From: an uncultured Sphingomonas sp.
GTDB lineage: Bacteria > Pseudomonadota > Alphaproteobacteria > Sphingomonadales > Sphingomonadaceae
NCBI GenBank assembly: GCA_913776255.1
Contig: CAJYLV010000008.1
Location: forward strand, 62,001 to 126,000
Direction of reading: 5' to 3'
Length of the DNA stretch: 64,000 bases
Each line of letters begins with the position of its first letter. Position 1 is the first letter of the stretch. The notes under the pieces are model-generated. The model had not been told where the DNA came from, did not search any database, and worked only from the letters and a program-made list of their open reading frames with translations. The translations under genes and the position numbers were made by a program. Of this stretch, positions 42,866 to 51,836 are shown piece by piece.

Positions 42866-42943
42866 CGTCATTGCGAGCGGAGCGAAGCAATCCAGAGCCC
42901 GGCGCGAGACGCCCTGGATTGCTTCGCTCCGCTCGCAATGACG
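42866..42943. repeat. REPIN-like palindromic repeat, family B, copy 4
   Basis: A 78-base copy between convergent DMT transporter and gcvPB ends. Ends: CGTCATTGCGAGCGGAGCG and CGCTCCGCTCGCAATGACG form an almost perfect inverted pair. Confidence 0.85.
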
Positions 42944-42955
42944 GACGGTATAGAC

Positions 42956-44683
42956 TTACTCCGCCGCCTCGGCCTGCACGACCGGCGGCTTCCACGTGAG
43001 CACCGGCTTGCGCGCCGCGAGCGTCTCGTCGAGGCGCGCGCGGGGGGCGAAGTGCGGCGCGGTTTTGAGCGACGGGTCGCCCGCCTTGGCCCGCTCCGCC
43101 ACCGAGCGCAACGCGCCGATGAACTGGTCGAGCGCGGCGCGACTCTCGGTCTCGGTCGGCTCGATCAGCATCGCACCGTGGACGACCAGCGGGAAATACA
43201 TGGTCATCGGATGGAAGCCCTCGTCGATCAGCGCCTTGGCAGCGTCGATCGTCGAGAAGCCAGCCGCGAAGCCCTTATCCGAGAAGATCGCCTCGTGCAT
43301 ACACGGCCCCGATCCCGCGAACGGCGCGTCGAGCACGTCCTCCAGCGAGCGCAGCACGTAATTGGCGTTGAGCACCGCATCCTCGGCGACCTGCTTCAAC
43401 CCGTCCGCGCCGTGGCTGAGGATATAGGCGAGCGCGCGGGTGAACATGCCCATCTGGCCGTGGAAGGCGACCATGCGGCCGAACGTGTCGGGATGATCGT
43501 CGCCGGCCAGCATGTGGTCGCCGTGTCCCCCGGACACGGCTGAACCGTGCGGGGCACGGTTCACCACATGCTCTTCCTCGATCAGCTGGATGTGCCCGTC
43601 GGCCATCCGCGCGGTGAACGGCAGCGGACCGAACGGCGCGAGCGCCTCCGACAGCACCACCGGCCCCGAACCCGGCCCGCCGCCGCCGTGCGGGGTCGAG
43701 AAGGTCTTGTGGAGGTTGATGTGCATCGCGTCGACGCCGAGGTCGCCCGGCCGCACGCGCCCGACGATCGCGTTGAAGTTCGCGCCGTCGCAATAGACGT
43801 AGCCGCCCGCTTGGTGGACCGCGTCGCTGATCTCCTTGAGATCGCGCTCGAACAGCCCGCAGGTGTTCGGGTTGGTGATCATCACCGCCGCGACGTCCGG
43901 CCCGAGCCGCGCCTTGAGCGCCGCGGTGTCGACGCGGCCGTCGGCGGTGGCGGGGATGTCCTCGACCGTGAAGCCCGCGAACGCCGCGGTCGCCGGGTTG
44001 GTGCCGTGCGCACTCTCGGGCACCAGCACGACCTTGCGGTGGCCCTCGCCGCGCTTCTCCAGCGCCGCCTTGATGCACAGGATGCCGCACAATTCGCCGT
44101 GCGCGCCGGCCTTGGGGCTCATCGCGACGCCGTACATGCCGGTCAGCTTGATGAGCCATACCGCCAGCTCGTTGATGACGCCCAGCGCGCCCTGCACGGT
44201 GTCGACCGGCTGGAGCGGGTGGATGTCGGCAAAGCCCGGCATCCGCGCGACCTTCTCGTTGAGGCGCGGATTATGCTTCATCGTGCACGAACCGAGCGGG
44301 AACAGCCCGAGGTCGATCGCATAATTCTGGCGGCTGAGGCGCGTGTAGTGGCGCACCGTCTCCTGCTCCGACAGGCCGGGGAGGCCGATCGGGGCGGTGC
44401 GTTCGAGACCGCCTAGCCCTCTCCCCGGCGGGGAGAGGGTTGGGTGAGGGGCCGAAGTCTCACCGAGACCGGACTCTCCGTGAGACACCGGCCCCTCACC
44501 CCGGCCCTCTCCCCAGAGGGGAGAGGGAGCATCGGCGAAATCGACGCCGGTCGTCTCGGTCGAGCCGATCTCGAAGATCAGCGGCTCTTCGAGCATCAGC
44601 GCCTTGTTGCCGGTGAAGGTCGGTGCGGCGTTGCCGCCGGCGACGGGGGCGGTCGGCTTCCAGCCGCTTGCGTTGATGCTCAT
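42956..44683 (-). CDS. gcvPB: Glycine dehydrogenase (decarboxylating) subunit 2, with an in-frame repeat insertion
   Basis: A 575-residue beta subunit of the P-protein. The PLP lysine site is [21 protein letters not shown] (core [13 protein letters not shown]), with [15 protein letters not shown] and [10 protein letters not shown]. Together with GcvPA it decarboxylates glycine and loads the aminomethyl group on GcvH. The usual two-subunit form is near 520 residues. Residues 53-89 ([10 protein letters not shown] ... PTLSPPGRG) come from a complete family A repeat pair inserted without a frame change, between VDFADAP and [12 protein letters not shown]. The start ATG overlaps the gcvPA stop by ATGA. 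Confidence 0.95.
   Translation of the reverse strand: MSINASGWKPTAPVAGGNAAPTFTGNKALMLEEPLIFEIGSTETTGVDFADAPSPLWGEGRGEGPVSHGESGLGETSAPHPTLSPPGRGLGGLERTAPIGLPGLSEQETVRHYTRLSRQNYAIDLGLFPLGSCTMKHNPRLNEKVARMPGFADIHPLQPVDTVQGALGVINELAVWLIKLTGMYGVAMSPKAGAHGELCGILCIKAALEKRGEGHRKVVLVPESAHGTNPATAAFAGFTVEDIPATADGRVDTAALKARLGPDVAAVMITNPNTCGLFERDLKEISDAVHQAGGYVYCDGANFNAIVGRVRPGDLGVDAMHINLHKTFSTPHGGGGPGSGPVVLSEALAPFGPLPFTARMADGHIQLIEEEHVVNRAPHGSAVSGGHGDHMLAGDDHPDTFGRMVAFHGQMGMFTRALAYILSHGADGLKQVAEDAVLNANYVLRSLEDVLDAPFAGSGPCMHEAIFSDKGFAAGFSTIDAAKALIDEGFHPMTMYFPLVVHGAMLIEPTETESRAALDQFIGALRSVAERAKAGDPSLKTAPHFAPRARLDETLAARKPVLTWKPPVVQAEAAE
44417..44527. repeat. REPIN-like palindromic pair, family A, inside gcvPB
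   Basis: Arms CCCTCTCCCCGGCGGGGAG and CCTCTCCCCAGAGGGGAGAG lie in inverted order about a spacer. The element is 111 bases, exactly 37 codons, and translates without stops. The intergenic copy at 57214 has the same arms and spacer start (GGGTGAGGGG). Confidence 0.88.
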
Positions 44684-46038
44684 GCCAGTGCCTCCTGAAG
44701 CGCGGTCGCCAGCGCCTCGATGTCCTCGTCGGTCGCGGTCTCGGTGACCGCGACGATCAGCCCGTTCGCCAGCGCGTCCTCGCCCGGGTACAGCCGCCCG
44801 AGCGACACGCCCGCCAACACGCCCTTGTCGGCGAGCGCGCGCACCACCGGCCGCGCCTCCTGACCGATGTCGAGCGTGAATTCGTTGAAGAACGTGTCGT
44901 TGACGACCTTGACGCCCGGCACCTTCGCCAGCCGGTCGGCGGCACGGCACGCCCCCGCGTGGTTGAGCGCGGCCAACCGCCGCAGCCCCGCCTCGCCCAG
45001 CAAGGTCATGTGGATCGAGAAGGCCAGCGCACACAGGCCGGAATTGGTGCAGATGTTGCTGGTCGCCTTCTCGCGGCGGATATGCTGCTCGCGGGTGGAG
45101 AGCGTCAGCACGAAGCCGCGCCGCCCCTCGGCATCGACGGTCTGTCCGCACAGCCGGCCCGGCATCTGGCGAACGTATTTCTCCTTGCAGCCGAACAGCC
45201 CGACATACGGCCCGCCGAACTGCAGCCCGACGCCGAGCGACTGGCCCTCGCCGACGACGATGTCGGCGTCCATCTCGCCGGGGGCGCGCAGCGCGCCGAG
45301 CGCGACCGGCTCGGTCACGACCGCGATCAGCAGCGCCTTCTTCGCATGGCAGGCGTCGGCGAGCGGGGTCAGGTCGGCGATACGGCCGAGGATGTCGGGA
45401 TATTGCACGACGACGCACGAGGTATCGTCGTCGATCTTCGCAATCAGCGCATCGAGATCGGTGTCGGCCCCCAGCGTCGGCAGCGCGGTGTCGAGCACGT
45501 CGCCGGTATATTTGGCCATCGTCTTCGCGACCGACACGTAATGCGGGTGCAGCCCGCCCGACAGGATCGCCTTGCCGCGCCGCGTGATGCGGCGCGCCAT
45601 GCCGATCGCTTCCCAGCACGCGGTCGAGCCGTCGTACATGCTGGCGTTCGCGACGTCGGTGCCGAGCAAGGCGGCGACCTGCGTCTGGAACTCGAACAGC
45701 ATCTGGAGCGTGCCCTGCGCGATCTCCGGCTGATACGGCGTATAGGCGGTCAGGAACTCGCCGCGCTGAATCAGGTGATCGACGCTGGCGGGAACGTGAT
45801 GGCGATACGCCCCGGCGCCGAGGAAGAACGGCACCTCGCCCGCCACCGTGTTCTGGCGCGCGAGCGCGGCCATGTGGCGCTCGACCGCCAGCTCGCTGGC
45901 GTGATTGGGCAGATCGTGGATCGGGCCGTCGAGCCGCGCGGCTGCGGGCACGTCGGCGAACAGATCGTCAATCGACGACGCGCCGATCACGGCCAGCATG
46001 TCCTGGCGGTCGGTAGGAGTCAGGGGCAGGTAGCGCAT
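44680..46038 (-). CDS. gcvPA: Glycine dehydrogenase (decarboxylating) subunit 1
   Basis: A 452-residue alpha subunit of glycine decarboxylase. It begins [19 protein letters not shown], and the family segments [20 protein letters not shown] and [14 protein letters not shown] are present. It binds GcvPB to form the P-protein of the glycine cleavage system. It follows gcvH with a 150-base gap holding a family A repeat, and it overlaps gcvPB by ATGA. Confidence 0.96.
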   Translation of the reverse strand: MRYLPLTPTDRQDMLAVIGASSIDDLFADVPAAARLDGPIHDLPNHASELAVERHMAALARQNTVAGEVPFFLGAGAYRHHVPASVDHLIQRGEFLTAYTPYQPEIAQGTLQMLFEFQTQVAALLGTDVANASMYDGSTACWEAIGMARRITRRGKAILSGGLHPHYVSVAKTMAKYTGDVLDTALPTLGADTDLDALIAKIDDDTSCVVVQYPDILGRIADLTPLADACHAKKALLIAVVTEPVALGALRAPGEMDADIVVGEGQSLGVGLQFGGPYVGLFGCKEKYVRQMPGRLCGQTVDAEGRRGFVLTLSTREQHIRREKATSNICTNSGLCALAFSIHMTLLGEAGLRRLAALNHAGACRAADRLAKVPGVKVVNDTFFNEFTLDIGQEARPVVRALADKGVLAGVSLGRLYPGEDALANGLIVAVTETATDEDIEALATALQEALA

Positions 46039-46050
46039 GGTTTACTCCGG

Positions 46051-46178
46051 CCCCCTCCCGATCGGGGAGGGGGTAGGGGGAGGGGTTGCGTCCGGGGGTA
46101 CGGATGGCGGCAGGCGGGACGGCAACCGTCCCGTGAGCACGCGCCCCTCCCCCGACCCCCTCCCCGATGGGGAGGGGG
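46051..46178. repeat. REPIN-like palindromic pair, family A variant, between gcvH and gcvPA
   Basis: Arms CCCCCTCCCGATCGGGGAGG and CCCCCTCCCCGATGGGGAGG flank an 85-base spacer. The internal GCGGGACGGCAACCGTCCCG forms a further hairpin. The element lies inside the operon, so it could alter the ratio of GcvH to GcvPA/B. Confidence 0.8.
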
Positions 46179-46188
46179 CTTTGTCAGA

Positions 46189-46560
46189 TCACAGCTTCGC
46201 GACGAAGGCGGCGTAGGCGGTTTCGTCCATCAGCGCGTCGAGCTCGGAGGCGTCCGACAGCGTGATCTTGAAGAACCAGCCCTCGCCCTCGGGATCGCTG
46301 TTGACCAGCGCCGGCTCGTCGGTCAGCGCCGGATTGCCTTCCAGCACCGTGCCGGACACCGGCGAATAGACGTCCGACGCGGCCTTGACGCTCTCGACCA
46401 CCGCGGCCTCGTCGCCCTTCGCCAGCGACCGGCCGGCGTCAGGCACTTCGACGAACACGATGTCGCCGAGCTGGCCCTGCGCATAGTCGCTGATGCCGAC
46501 CGTGCCGGTGTCGCCATCGACATCGATCCACTCGTGATCCTCGGTGAAATAACGGCTCAT
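46189..46560 (-). CDS. gcvH: Glycine cleavage system H protein
   Basis: A 123-residue lipoyl carrier. It starts [19 protein letters not shown]; the lipoylated Lys is in [16 protein letters not shown]. It shuttles the aminomethyl group between the P and T proteins. The start is two bases after the gcvT stop, so the two are tightly coupled. Length and sequence are normal. Confidence 0.97.
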   Translation of the reverse strand: MSRYFTEDHEWIDVDGDTGTVGISDYAQGQLGDIVFVEVPDAGRSLAKGDEAAVVESVKAASDVYSPVSGTVLEGNPALTDEPALVNSDPEGEGWFFKITLSDASELDALMDETAYAAFVAKL

Positions 46561-46562
46561 CT

Positions 46563-47711
46563 TTACTTCACTCCTCGGAAGTAGCGGTGGGGAACGAACG
46601 GCATCGCAGTGACGGTGGCGCGGTGCGCCTTGCCACGCTGCGACAGGGTGACGACGGTGCCGGGCACGGCAGCGGCGAGCGGAACATAGGCCATCGCGAT
46701 CGGCGCGCCGACCGTGGGCGCGAAGCCGCCGCTGGTGACGCGGCCGACGATCGCGCCCGACGCATCGACGACGTCGGCGCCCTCGCGGACCGGCTGACGC
46801 CCCTCGACCAACAGCCCGACGCGCTTGGTGGCGGGGCCGTTCTCGCGCTCGGCGAGGATGCGCGCGGCGCCGGGGAAGTCGGCGGCCTCGCGGCGGCGCT
46901 TGAACAGCGCGAAGCCGAGATCGGCCTGCACCGGGGTGATCGCGGGATCGAGGTCATGGCCGTAGAGCGGCAGGCCGGCCTCGAGCCGCAGCGAGTCGCG
47001 CGCGCCAAGCCCGATCGGCTTGATCTCTGGCTGCGCGACCAGCGCGTCGGCGAACGCTTCGGCGGCCTCGGCGGGCACCGACATCTCGACGCCGTCCTCG
47101 CCGGTATAGCCCGAGCGGCTGATCCACAGCGCGTGACCGTTCCACTCGAACGCGCCGGCCTGCATGAAGGTGAGCGCCGCGACGCCGGGCACCAGCCGCG
47201 CCACCGCCTCGACCGCCTTCGGCCCCTGGACGGCGAGCAGGGCGTGATCTTCCATTATGTTGAGCGTGATATCGTCGGGCAGATGCTCGACCATGTGCGC
47301 GACATCGTCATATTTGGTCGCGCCGTTGACGACCATGTAGATGCGATCGGCAGCCTGCGGCGTCAGCATCAGATCGTCGAGCACCCCGCCCTCCTCGTTG
47401 AGGAGCAGCGAATAGCGGGCCTTGTTGAGCGGCGCGTCGCTGATCGCGGCGGGCATCAACGCTTCGAGCGCGGTCGCGACATTGTCGCCGGTGATCGAAA
47501 GCTGGCCCATGTGGCTGACGTCGAACAGCCCGGCGTTCTCGCGCGTCCAGAGGTGCTCGGCCATGATGCCTTCGTATTGCACGGGCATGTGGTAGCCGGC
47601 GAACTCGACCATCCGGCCGCCCTTCGCGCGGTGCCAGGCGTCGAGCGGGAGCGTCAGGATCTCCAGCGGCTCGAAACCGTCGTCTTCTTGAATGGCGGGC
47701 GCTTCGCTCAT
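46563..47711 (-). CDS. gcvT: Aminomethyltransferase (glycine cleavage T protein)
   Basis: A 382-residue T protein that releases ammonia and forms methylene-tetrahydrofolate. The N-terminal folate domain has [14 protein letters not shown] and MPVQYEGI, and the C-terminal domain ends near [14 protein letters not shown]. Conserved [11 protein letters not shown] is present. I use the ATG at 47711; a GTG codon directly before it is the alternative. The tandem glycine riboswitch lies about 70 bases upstream and controls the four-gene operon. Confidence 0.96.
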   Translation of the reverse strand: MSEAPAIQEDDGFEPLEILTLPLDAWHRAKGGRMVEFAGYHMPVQYEGIMAEHLWTRENAGLFDVSHMGQLSITGDNVATALEALMPAAISDAPLNKARYSLLLNEEGGVLDDLMLTPQAADRIYMVVNGATKYDDVAHMVEHLPDDITLNIMEDHALLAVQGPKAVEAVARLVPGVAALTFMQAGAFEWNGHALWISRSGYTGEDGVEMSVPAEAAEAFADALVAQPEIKPIGLGARDSLRLEAGLPLYGHDLDPAITPVQADLGFALFKRRREAADFPGAARILAERENGPATKRVGLLVEGRQPVREGADVVDASGAIVGRVTSGGFAPTVGAPIAMAYVPLAAAVPGTVVTLSQRGKAHRATVTAMPFVPHRYFRGVK

Positions 47712-47784
47712 CACAGGTCTTCCGTCACAAGAGGCCGGTCGCGCGGAGCCGAGGCCCGTTGACGATCCGAATGTCCCCCTCTGT

Positions 47785-47983
47785 CACGGAACCTGAGAGC
47801 TTTCCCCGGTCGCGCCGGGTTACCCCTTCGGTGGGCGCGCGAGGCATGGCCCGCGTGCCGCTTTCCAGAGTGTCGATCGGCCGGCGCGGTCCCTGCTGCC
47901 TGAGAGATTCCGGGGTGGTTGCTCCTTCGGCGGCGGCTGATGACCTGAAAGGCCGGCCGCGCTCTCCCGCGCCTGCCCATGCC
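47785..47983 (-). ncRNA. Tandem glycine riboswitch
   Basis: On the minus strand, two aptamers follow one another. The first (about 47983-47900) has GGGAGAGC, CGCCGAAGGAGCAA and ATCTCTCAGGC; the second (about 47870-47785) has CACCGAAGGGGTAA and AGCTCTCAGG. These are the hallmark core segments of the glycine riboswitch. It precedes gcvT, gcvH, gcvPA and gcvPB, which glycine should switch on. Pairing boundaries are approximate. Confidence 0.95.
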
Positions 47984-48096
47984 CCTTGCGCGGCATCGAC
48001 GGAATCGCCCTCTACGCGCGCCGGGGCGGGAGTCAATCGCCGAGTGGAGCCGTTACGCGCGCGGCACGTTTACACCCGAGGAGAAGGAGATCGCTG

Positions 48097-48360
48097 ATGG
48101 ACACTGCCACCTCCCCGGTCGTCGAGCGGATCGCGCGCGTGCTCGCCGCGCAGCACCTGAGCGCCAATGGGCATGGCACCGTCGAGTCGCCCAGCGCGCT
48201 GGTCGACGCGCAGTGGAAGGATCACCGCGACGATGCGATCGCGGTGCTGCACACGATGCGCGCGCCCAGCCCGGCGATGGCGGCGGCGGGCGACGTTGCG
48301 GTATGGGAGCGGATGGTGCTGGCGGCGATCGCGGAGGCGAAGCCGGGTATCGTCATGTAG
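48097..48360 (+). CDS. Small conserved hypothetical protein
   Basis: An 87-residue soluble protein without signal or membrane segment. Readable parts: VVERIARVLAAQHLSANGHG, DAQWKDHRDDAIAVLHTMR and VAVWERMVLAAIAEA. The ATG at 48097 is preceded by AAGGAGAT at good spacing. Similar short proteins, often encoded near central-metabolism genes, are known in sphingomonads, with no assigned function. It is divergent from the riboswitch/gcv operon and its stop overlaps the convergent MFS gene by 8 bases. Confidence 0.75.
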   Translation: MDTATSPVVERIARVLAAQHLSANGHGTVESPSALVDAQWKDHRDDAIAVLHTMRAPSPAMAAAGDVAVWERMVLAAIAEAKPGIVM

Positions 48361-49537
48361 CGGCGCGGCGGTCCACCGCCCACGAGACCGCCAGCACGAT
48401 CAGCCCGGCGACCGCGAGCGCCGCGCCGACCGGGCCGGTCGACGTCCAGCCCCAGCCGGCGGCGATCGCCATCCCGCCCAGCCACGGCCCGAGCGCGTTG
48501 GCGGTGTTGAACGCCGAATGGTTGAGCGCCGCGGCCAGCGCCTGCGCATCGCCCGCCACGTCCATGAGCCGGGTCTGGAGCACGGTGCCGAGCGACCCGC
48601 CGATCCCGATCGCGACCATCGCGACGAGCACGGTCGCGAAATGCTGCGCCGCCAGCGGCCAGAGCAGCAATGCCGCGATGCTCCATACCAGGATCGCCGC
48701 GGCGGTCGGCAGCAGCGCGCGGTCGGCGAACTTCGGGACGATCAGATTGCCCGCGGTCATCCCGACGCCGAACGCCGCGAGCGCGAACGGCACCATCCGC
48801 GGGCCGACCTGCGTCACGTCAGCCATCGTGTCGGCCAGATAGGTATAGACCGCGAACAGGCCCCCGAATCCGATCGCGCCGACGCCGAGCGTCAGCCACA
48901 CCTGCGGCCGCCTCAGCGCGCGCAGCTCCGACAGGGGACTGGCGGACGGGTCGCCGCGATCACGCGGCGCGAAGATCGCGACCAGCGCGGCGGTGAGCGC
49001 CGCGAGCCCCGCGACGACGATGAAGCACGAGCGCCAGCCGAGCAGCTGCCCCATGAAGTTGGCGAGCGGCACCCCGACGATCGTCGCCACCGTCAGCCCC
49101 AGGATGACGCGCGCGACCGCCTGCGTCCGCCGACCCGCATCGACCAGCGACGCCGCGACCAGCATCGCGATCCCGAAATAGGCCCCGTGCGGCAGCCCCG
49201 CCATGAAGCGGAACAGCATCATCCAGCCGTAGCTCGGCGCCAGCGCCGACAAAGCGTTGCCGAGCGCGAACAGCGTCATCAGCGCGATCAGCAGATGCCG
49301 CCGCGCCATCCGCGCGCCGAGCACCGCGAGCAGCGGCGCACCGACCACCACGCCCAGCGCATAGGCGCTGATGACGTGTCCGGCGGTGGGCGCATCGACA
49401 CCGAGGTCGCGCGCCATGTCGGGGAGCAGGCTCATCGTCGCGAATTCGGTGGTGCCGATTGCGAACCCGCCGACCGCGAGCGACAAATGGATCAAGCCGA
49501 CGGGTGCGTTGCGCACGTCGGCGATGGCAGTGGCCAT
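48353..49537 (-). CDS. MFS transporter (DHA1/AraJ-like)
   Basis: A 394-residue protein with 12 hydrophobic helices. The helix 1-2 region AVGGFAIGTTEFATMSLLPDMA and the loop motif GARMARRHLLIALM fit the drug:H+ antiporter-1 group (AraJ, arabinose-polymer or sugar efflux-like). The substrate is unknown. The ATG at 49537 starts with MATAIADVRNAPVGLI; the longer frame lacks similarity. It follows a repeat-rich gap of about 300 bases. Confidence 0.9.
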   Translation of the reverse strand: MATAIADVRNAPVGLIHLSLAVGGFAIGTTEFATMSLLPDMARDLGVDAPTAGHVISAYALGVVVGAPLLAVLGARMARRHLLIALMTLFALGNALSALAPSYGWMMLFRFMAGLPHGAYFGIAMLVAASLVDAGRRTQAVARVILGLTVATIVGVPLANFMGQLLGWRSCFIVVAGLAALTAALVAIFAPRDRGDPSASPLSELRALRRPQVWLTLGVGAIGFGGLFAVYTYLADTMADVTQVGPRMVPFALAAFGVGMTAGNLIVPKFADRALLPTAAAILVWSIAALLLWPLAAQHFATVLVAMVAIGIGGSLGTVLQTRLMDVAGDAQALAAALNHSAFNTANALGPWLGGMAIAAGWGWTSTGPVGAALAVAGLIVLAVSWAVDRRAAT

Positions 49538-49623
49538 GCGGAGTCCCCGATTTCGGCTGTTCTGGTGAGCCGTATAGCTGGCGATGCTGCGGTGCAGCGT
49601 CAAGGGCTCCGATCGCGCGCGCC

Positions 49624-49755
49624 CGTCGCTCCTGCGCAGGCAGGAGCCTATGGCTGTTGATGGATGCCCCGAACTTTTGACACACGAGGCTGCGTCGGTG
49701 TGTCAGACCTTACACAAAACTCGACAGACATGGGCCCCTGCCTGCGCAGGGGCGA
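49624..49755. repeat. REPIN-like palindromic pair, family E
   Basis: Arms GTCGCTCCTGCGCAGGCAGG and CCCCTGCCTGCGCAGGGGCG lie in opposite order about a spacer that itself contains TGACACAC / GTGTGTCA (49678-49685 with 49698-49705). It occupies most of the gap between the MFS transporter and the sugar dehydrogenase; no gene is visible in this stretch. Confidence 0.75.
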
Positions 49756-49787
49756 CGGCTCGGGTGGAGCGCTGCCCATCCCACTTC

Positions 49788-49820
49788 CGTCATCCCGGAC
49801 TTGATCCGGGATCCCGCTTC
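49788..49820. repeat. Single REP arm, family C
   Basis: CGTCATCCCGGACTTGATCC and its complement GGATCAAGTCCGGGATGACG as found in the other family C copies. Only one arm is present, just after the family E pair. Confidence 0.65.
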
Positions 49821-49844
49821 TTCCCTCGGCGACGAACGCCTCTG

Positions 49845-51068
49845 CTAAGAAGCCGGCGTCAGCCGCAACAACCGCCCCTGCGAATCGCCGCCATCCTCCA
49901 GCACGTAGATCGCACCGTCCGGCCCCTGTTCGACCTCGCGAATCCGTGCGCCCATCGACCATTGGTCGCCCTTGCTCGCGTTCGTCCCGTTCAGATCGAC
50001 GCGGACGAGCGACTGCGACGACAGCCCGCCGATGAACGCATCGCCCTTGTATTGCGGGAACAGGTCGCCCGAATAGATCATCAGCCCGCCCGGCGAGATC
50101 ACCGGGTTCCACCACACCTTCGGCGCTTCATAGCCGTCGCCGGGCGCGTGGTCGGGAATGTCGCTGCCGTCGTAGTTCGACCCGTTCGAGACGTTCGGCC
50201 AGCCGTAATTGCGGCCGGGCAGCACGAGGTTCAGCTCGTCCCCGCCCTTCGGCCCCATCTCCTGCTGCCACAGATTGCCCTGCGCATCGAAGGCGAGCCC
50301 GAGCAGGTTGCGATGGCCGTAGCTCCACACCTCGGGAAGGAAGCCCTGCGCCGCGAGCGGGTTGTTCGCCGCCGGCTTGCCGTCGGGCGTGAGCCGCAGC
50401 ACCTTGCCGAGCGAGCCGCCCTTGTCCTGCGCCGGGGTGAATTTCTGCCGGTCGCCGTTGGTGAAGAACAGATACTGGCCGTCGGGCGAGAAGGCGATCC
50501 GCCCCGAATAATGGCCGTCGCCGGTCACGAGCGGGGTGGCGCGGTACAGCGTCTCGATCGACGTCAGTCGTTCGCTCCCGGCCTCGCCCGACAGGGTCCC
50601 GCGCGCCAGTACCACGCCCTTGCCGCCCTGCCCGCCGGCCGAATAGCTGAAGTAAACGCGCTTGCTGGTCGCGAAATCGGGGGCGACCACCACGTCCATC
50701 AATCCGCCCTGCCCGGCGGAATCGACGTCGATCGAAGCGATCGTGCGCCGCGCGGTGCCGTCCGCGGCGACCAGCAGCAGATCGCCCTTCTTCTCGGTAA
50801 CGAGCATCCGCCGGTCGGGAAGGAAGGTCATCGCCCAGGGCGCATCGAAGTCGGCGATCACCGCACGGGCGAACGGCGTCCCGGCCACGGGTGTGCCGCT
50901 GGGCAGCGGCGATGGCGATGGCGATGGCGATGGCGATGCCGATGGGCTCGGCGTCGGCGAGGGCGCAACCGGCGCGTCGCCGACCGGCTGCACCGCGGCC
51001 GAATCCTCGCCGTTGCAGGCGGCCGCCGCGGTGAGTGCAGCGGCGGCGAACGCGACACGATACAGCAC
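49845..51068 (-). CDS. PQQ-dependent sugar dehydrogenase-like lipoprotein
   Basis: A 407-residue Gdh-B/soluble aldose sugar dehydrogenase-like protein. The N-terminus has a lipobox-like LTAAAACNG, then a low-complexity linker of alternating Ser-Pro (residues about 37-55), then a six-bladed propeller with APWAMTFLPDRRMLVTEK and HNPxG-type GHRNLLGLAFDAQGNLWQQE (two conserved segments). It oxidises aldoses in the periplasm with PQQ. The linker DNA is a hexanucleotide tandem repeat that may vary in copy number. Confidence 0.92.
   Translation of the reverse strand: MLYRVAFAAAALTAAAACNGEDSAAVQPVGDAPVAPSPTPSPSASPSPSPSPSPLPSGTPVAGTPFARAVIADFDAPWAMTFLPDRRMLVTEKKGDLLLVAADGTARRTIASIDVDSAGQGGLMDVVVAPDFATSKRVYFSYSAGGQGGKGVVLARGTLSGEAGSERLTSIETLYRATPLVTGDGHYSGRIAFSPDGQYLFFTNGDRQKFTPAQDKGGSLGKVLRLTPDGKPAANNPLAAQGFLPEVWSYGHRNLLGLAFDAQGNLWQQEMGPKGGDELNLVLPGRNYGWPNVSNGSNYDGSDIPDHAPGDGYEAPKVWWNPVISPGGLMIYSGDLFPQYKGDAFIGGLSSQSLVRVDLNGTNASKGDQWSMGARIREVEQGPDGAIYVLEDGGDSQGRLLRLTPAS
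50908..50938. repeat. Hexanucleotide tandem repeat in the Ser-Pro linker
   Basis: Five copies of GGCGAT encode alternating Ser and Pro. Unit length is a multiple of three, so slippage changes linker length and not frame. Confidence 0.85.
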
Positions 51069-51263
51069 CCCGATTCTCCTTTTTCATCCAGATTTCATTC
51101 AACAAACCCGCGCCTCCTGCATTGTTCCGGCAGGCGGGGCTAGACGCTTGCGAGCGTGACGCAGTGGCGCTATATGGACGGTGCTTTCTCTTACATCGCG
51201 AGGTGATAAGGGGCTGCGGGGCTCGCTCCGCGGCGGCAAGAAACGCATGTGCGGTAGGTGCTT

Positions 51264-51836
51264 TTGAACGACATCACTCCCCTCGTCCGGTTGATCGAGC
51301 CAGAGGCCGATGCGCTCGGTTTCGCGCTGGTGCGCGTCCGGCTGTTCGGCAAGGACGACGAGCGCACGCTGCAGATCATGGCCGAGCGCCCCGACACGCG
51401 GCAGCTGACGATCGACGATTGCGCCGAACTGTCGCGCCGCATCTCGGACAGGCTCGACGCGCTGGAAGAGGCGGGCAAGGACCCGATCGAGGGTGCGTAC
51501 CGGCTGGAAGTGTCGTCGCCGGGGATCGATCGCCCGCTGACCCGTCGACAGGACTTCACCGACTGGGCCGGGCACGAGGCGCGCATCGTGCTGACCGAGG
51601 CGGTCGACGGGCAGAAGCAGTTCAAGGGCGACCTCGAGGGCATCGACGCCGACGGGATGATCGCGATCCGCCATCCGCGCACCGGCGTGCTGGAGCAGGT
51701 GCCGTTCGCACTGATCGCCGATGCCAAGCTGGTGCTGACCGATCGCCTGATCGACGCCACCGTCCCGCTCTCGATGGAGGGCGCGGAAGAAGAGATTCAG
51801 ATCACGTCCACGGACGAAGAAGAGGAAACCCACTGA
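51264..51836 (+). CDS. rimP: Ribosome maturation factor RimP
   Basis: A 190-residue protein for 30S subunit maturation. Characteristic parts: LVRLIEPEADALGFALVRVR, CAELSRRISDRLDALE and YRLEVSSPGIDRPLTRRQDF. The start is the TTG at 51264, following GTAGG by about six bases; a GTG two codons upstream is possible. It is the first gene of a long translation operon, and its stop overlaps nusA by one base (TGATG). Confidence 0.94.
   Translation: MNDITPLVRLIEPEADALGFALVRVRLFGKDDERTLQIMAERPDTRQLTIDDCAELSRRISDRLDALEEAGKDPIEGAYRLEVSSPGIDRPLTRRQDFTDWAGHEARIVLTEAVDGQKQFKGDLEGIDADGMIAIRHPRTGVLEQVPFALIADAKLVLTDRLIDATVPLSMEGAEEEIQITSTDEEEETH

Noticed and set aside
44684..45619. Extension of the gcvPB frame to 887 codons through gcvPA
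   Set aside because: The extra part lies in the wrong frame of gcvPA, which is a complete gene; the ATGA overlap at 44680-44683 marks the true start.
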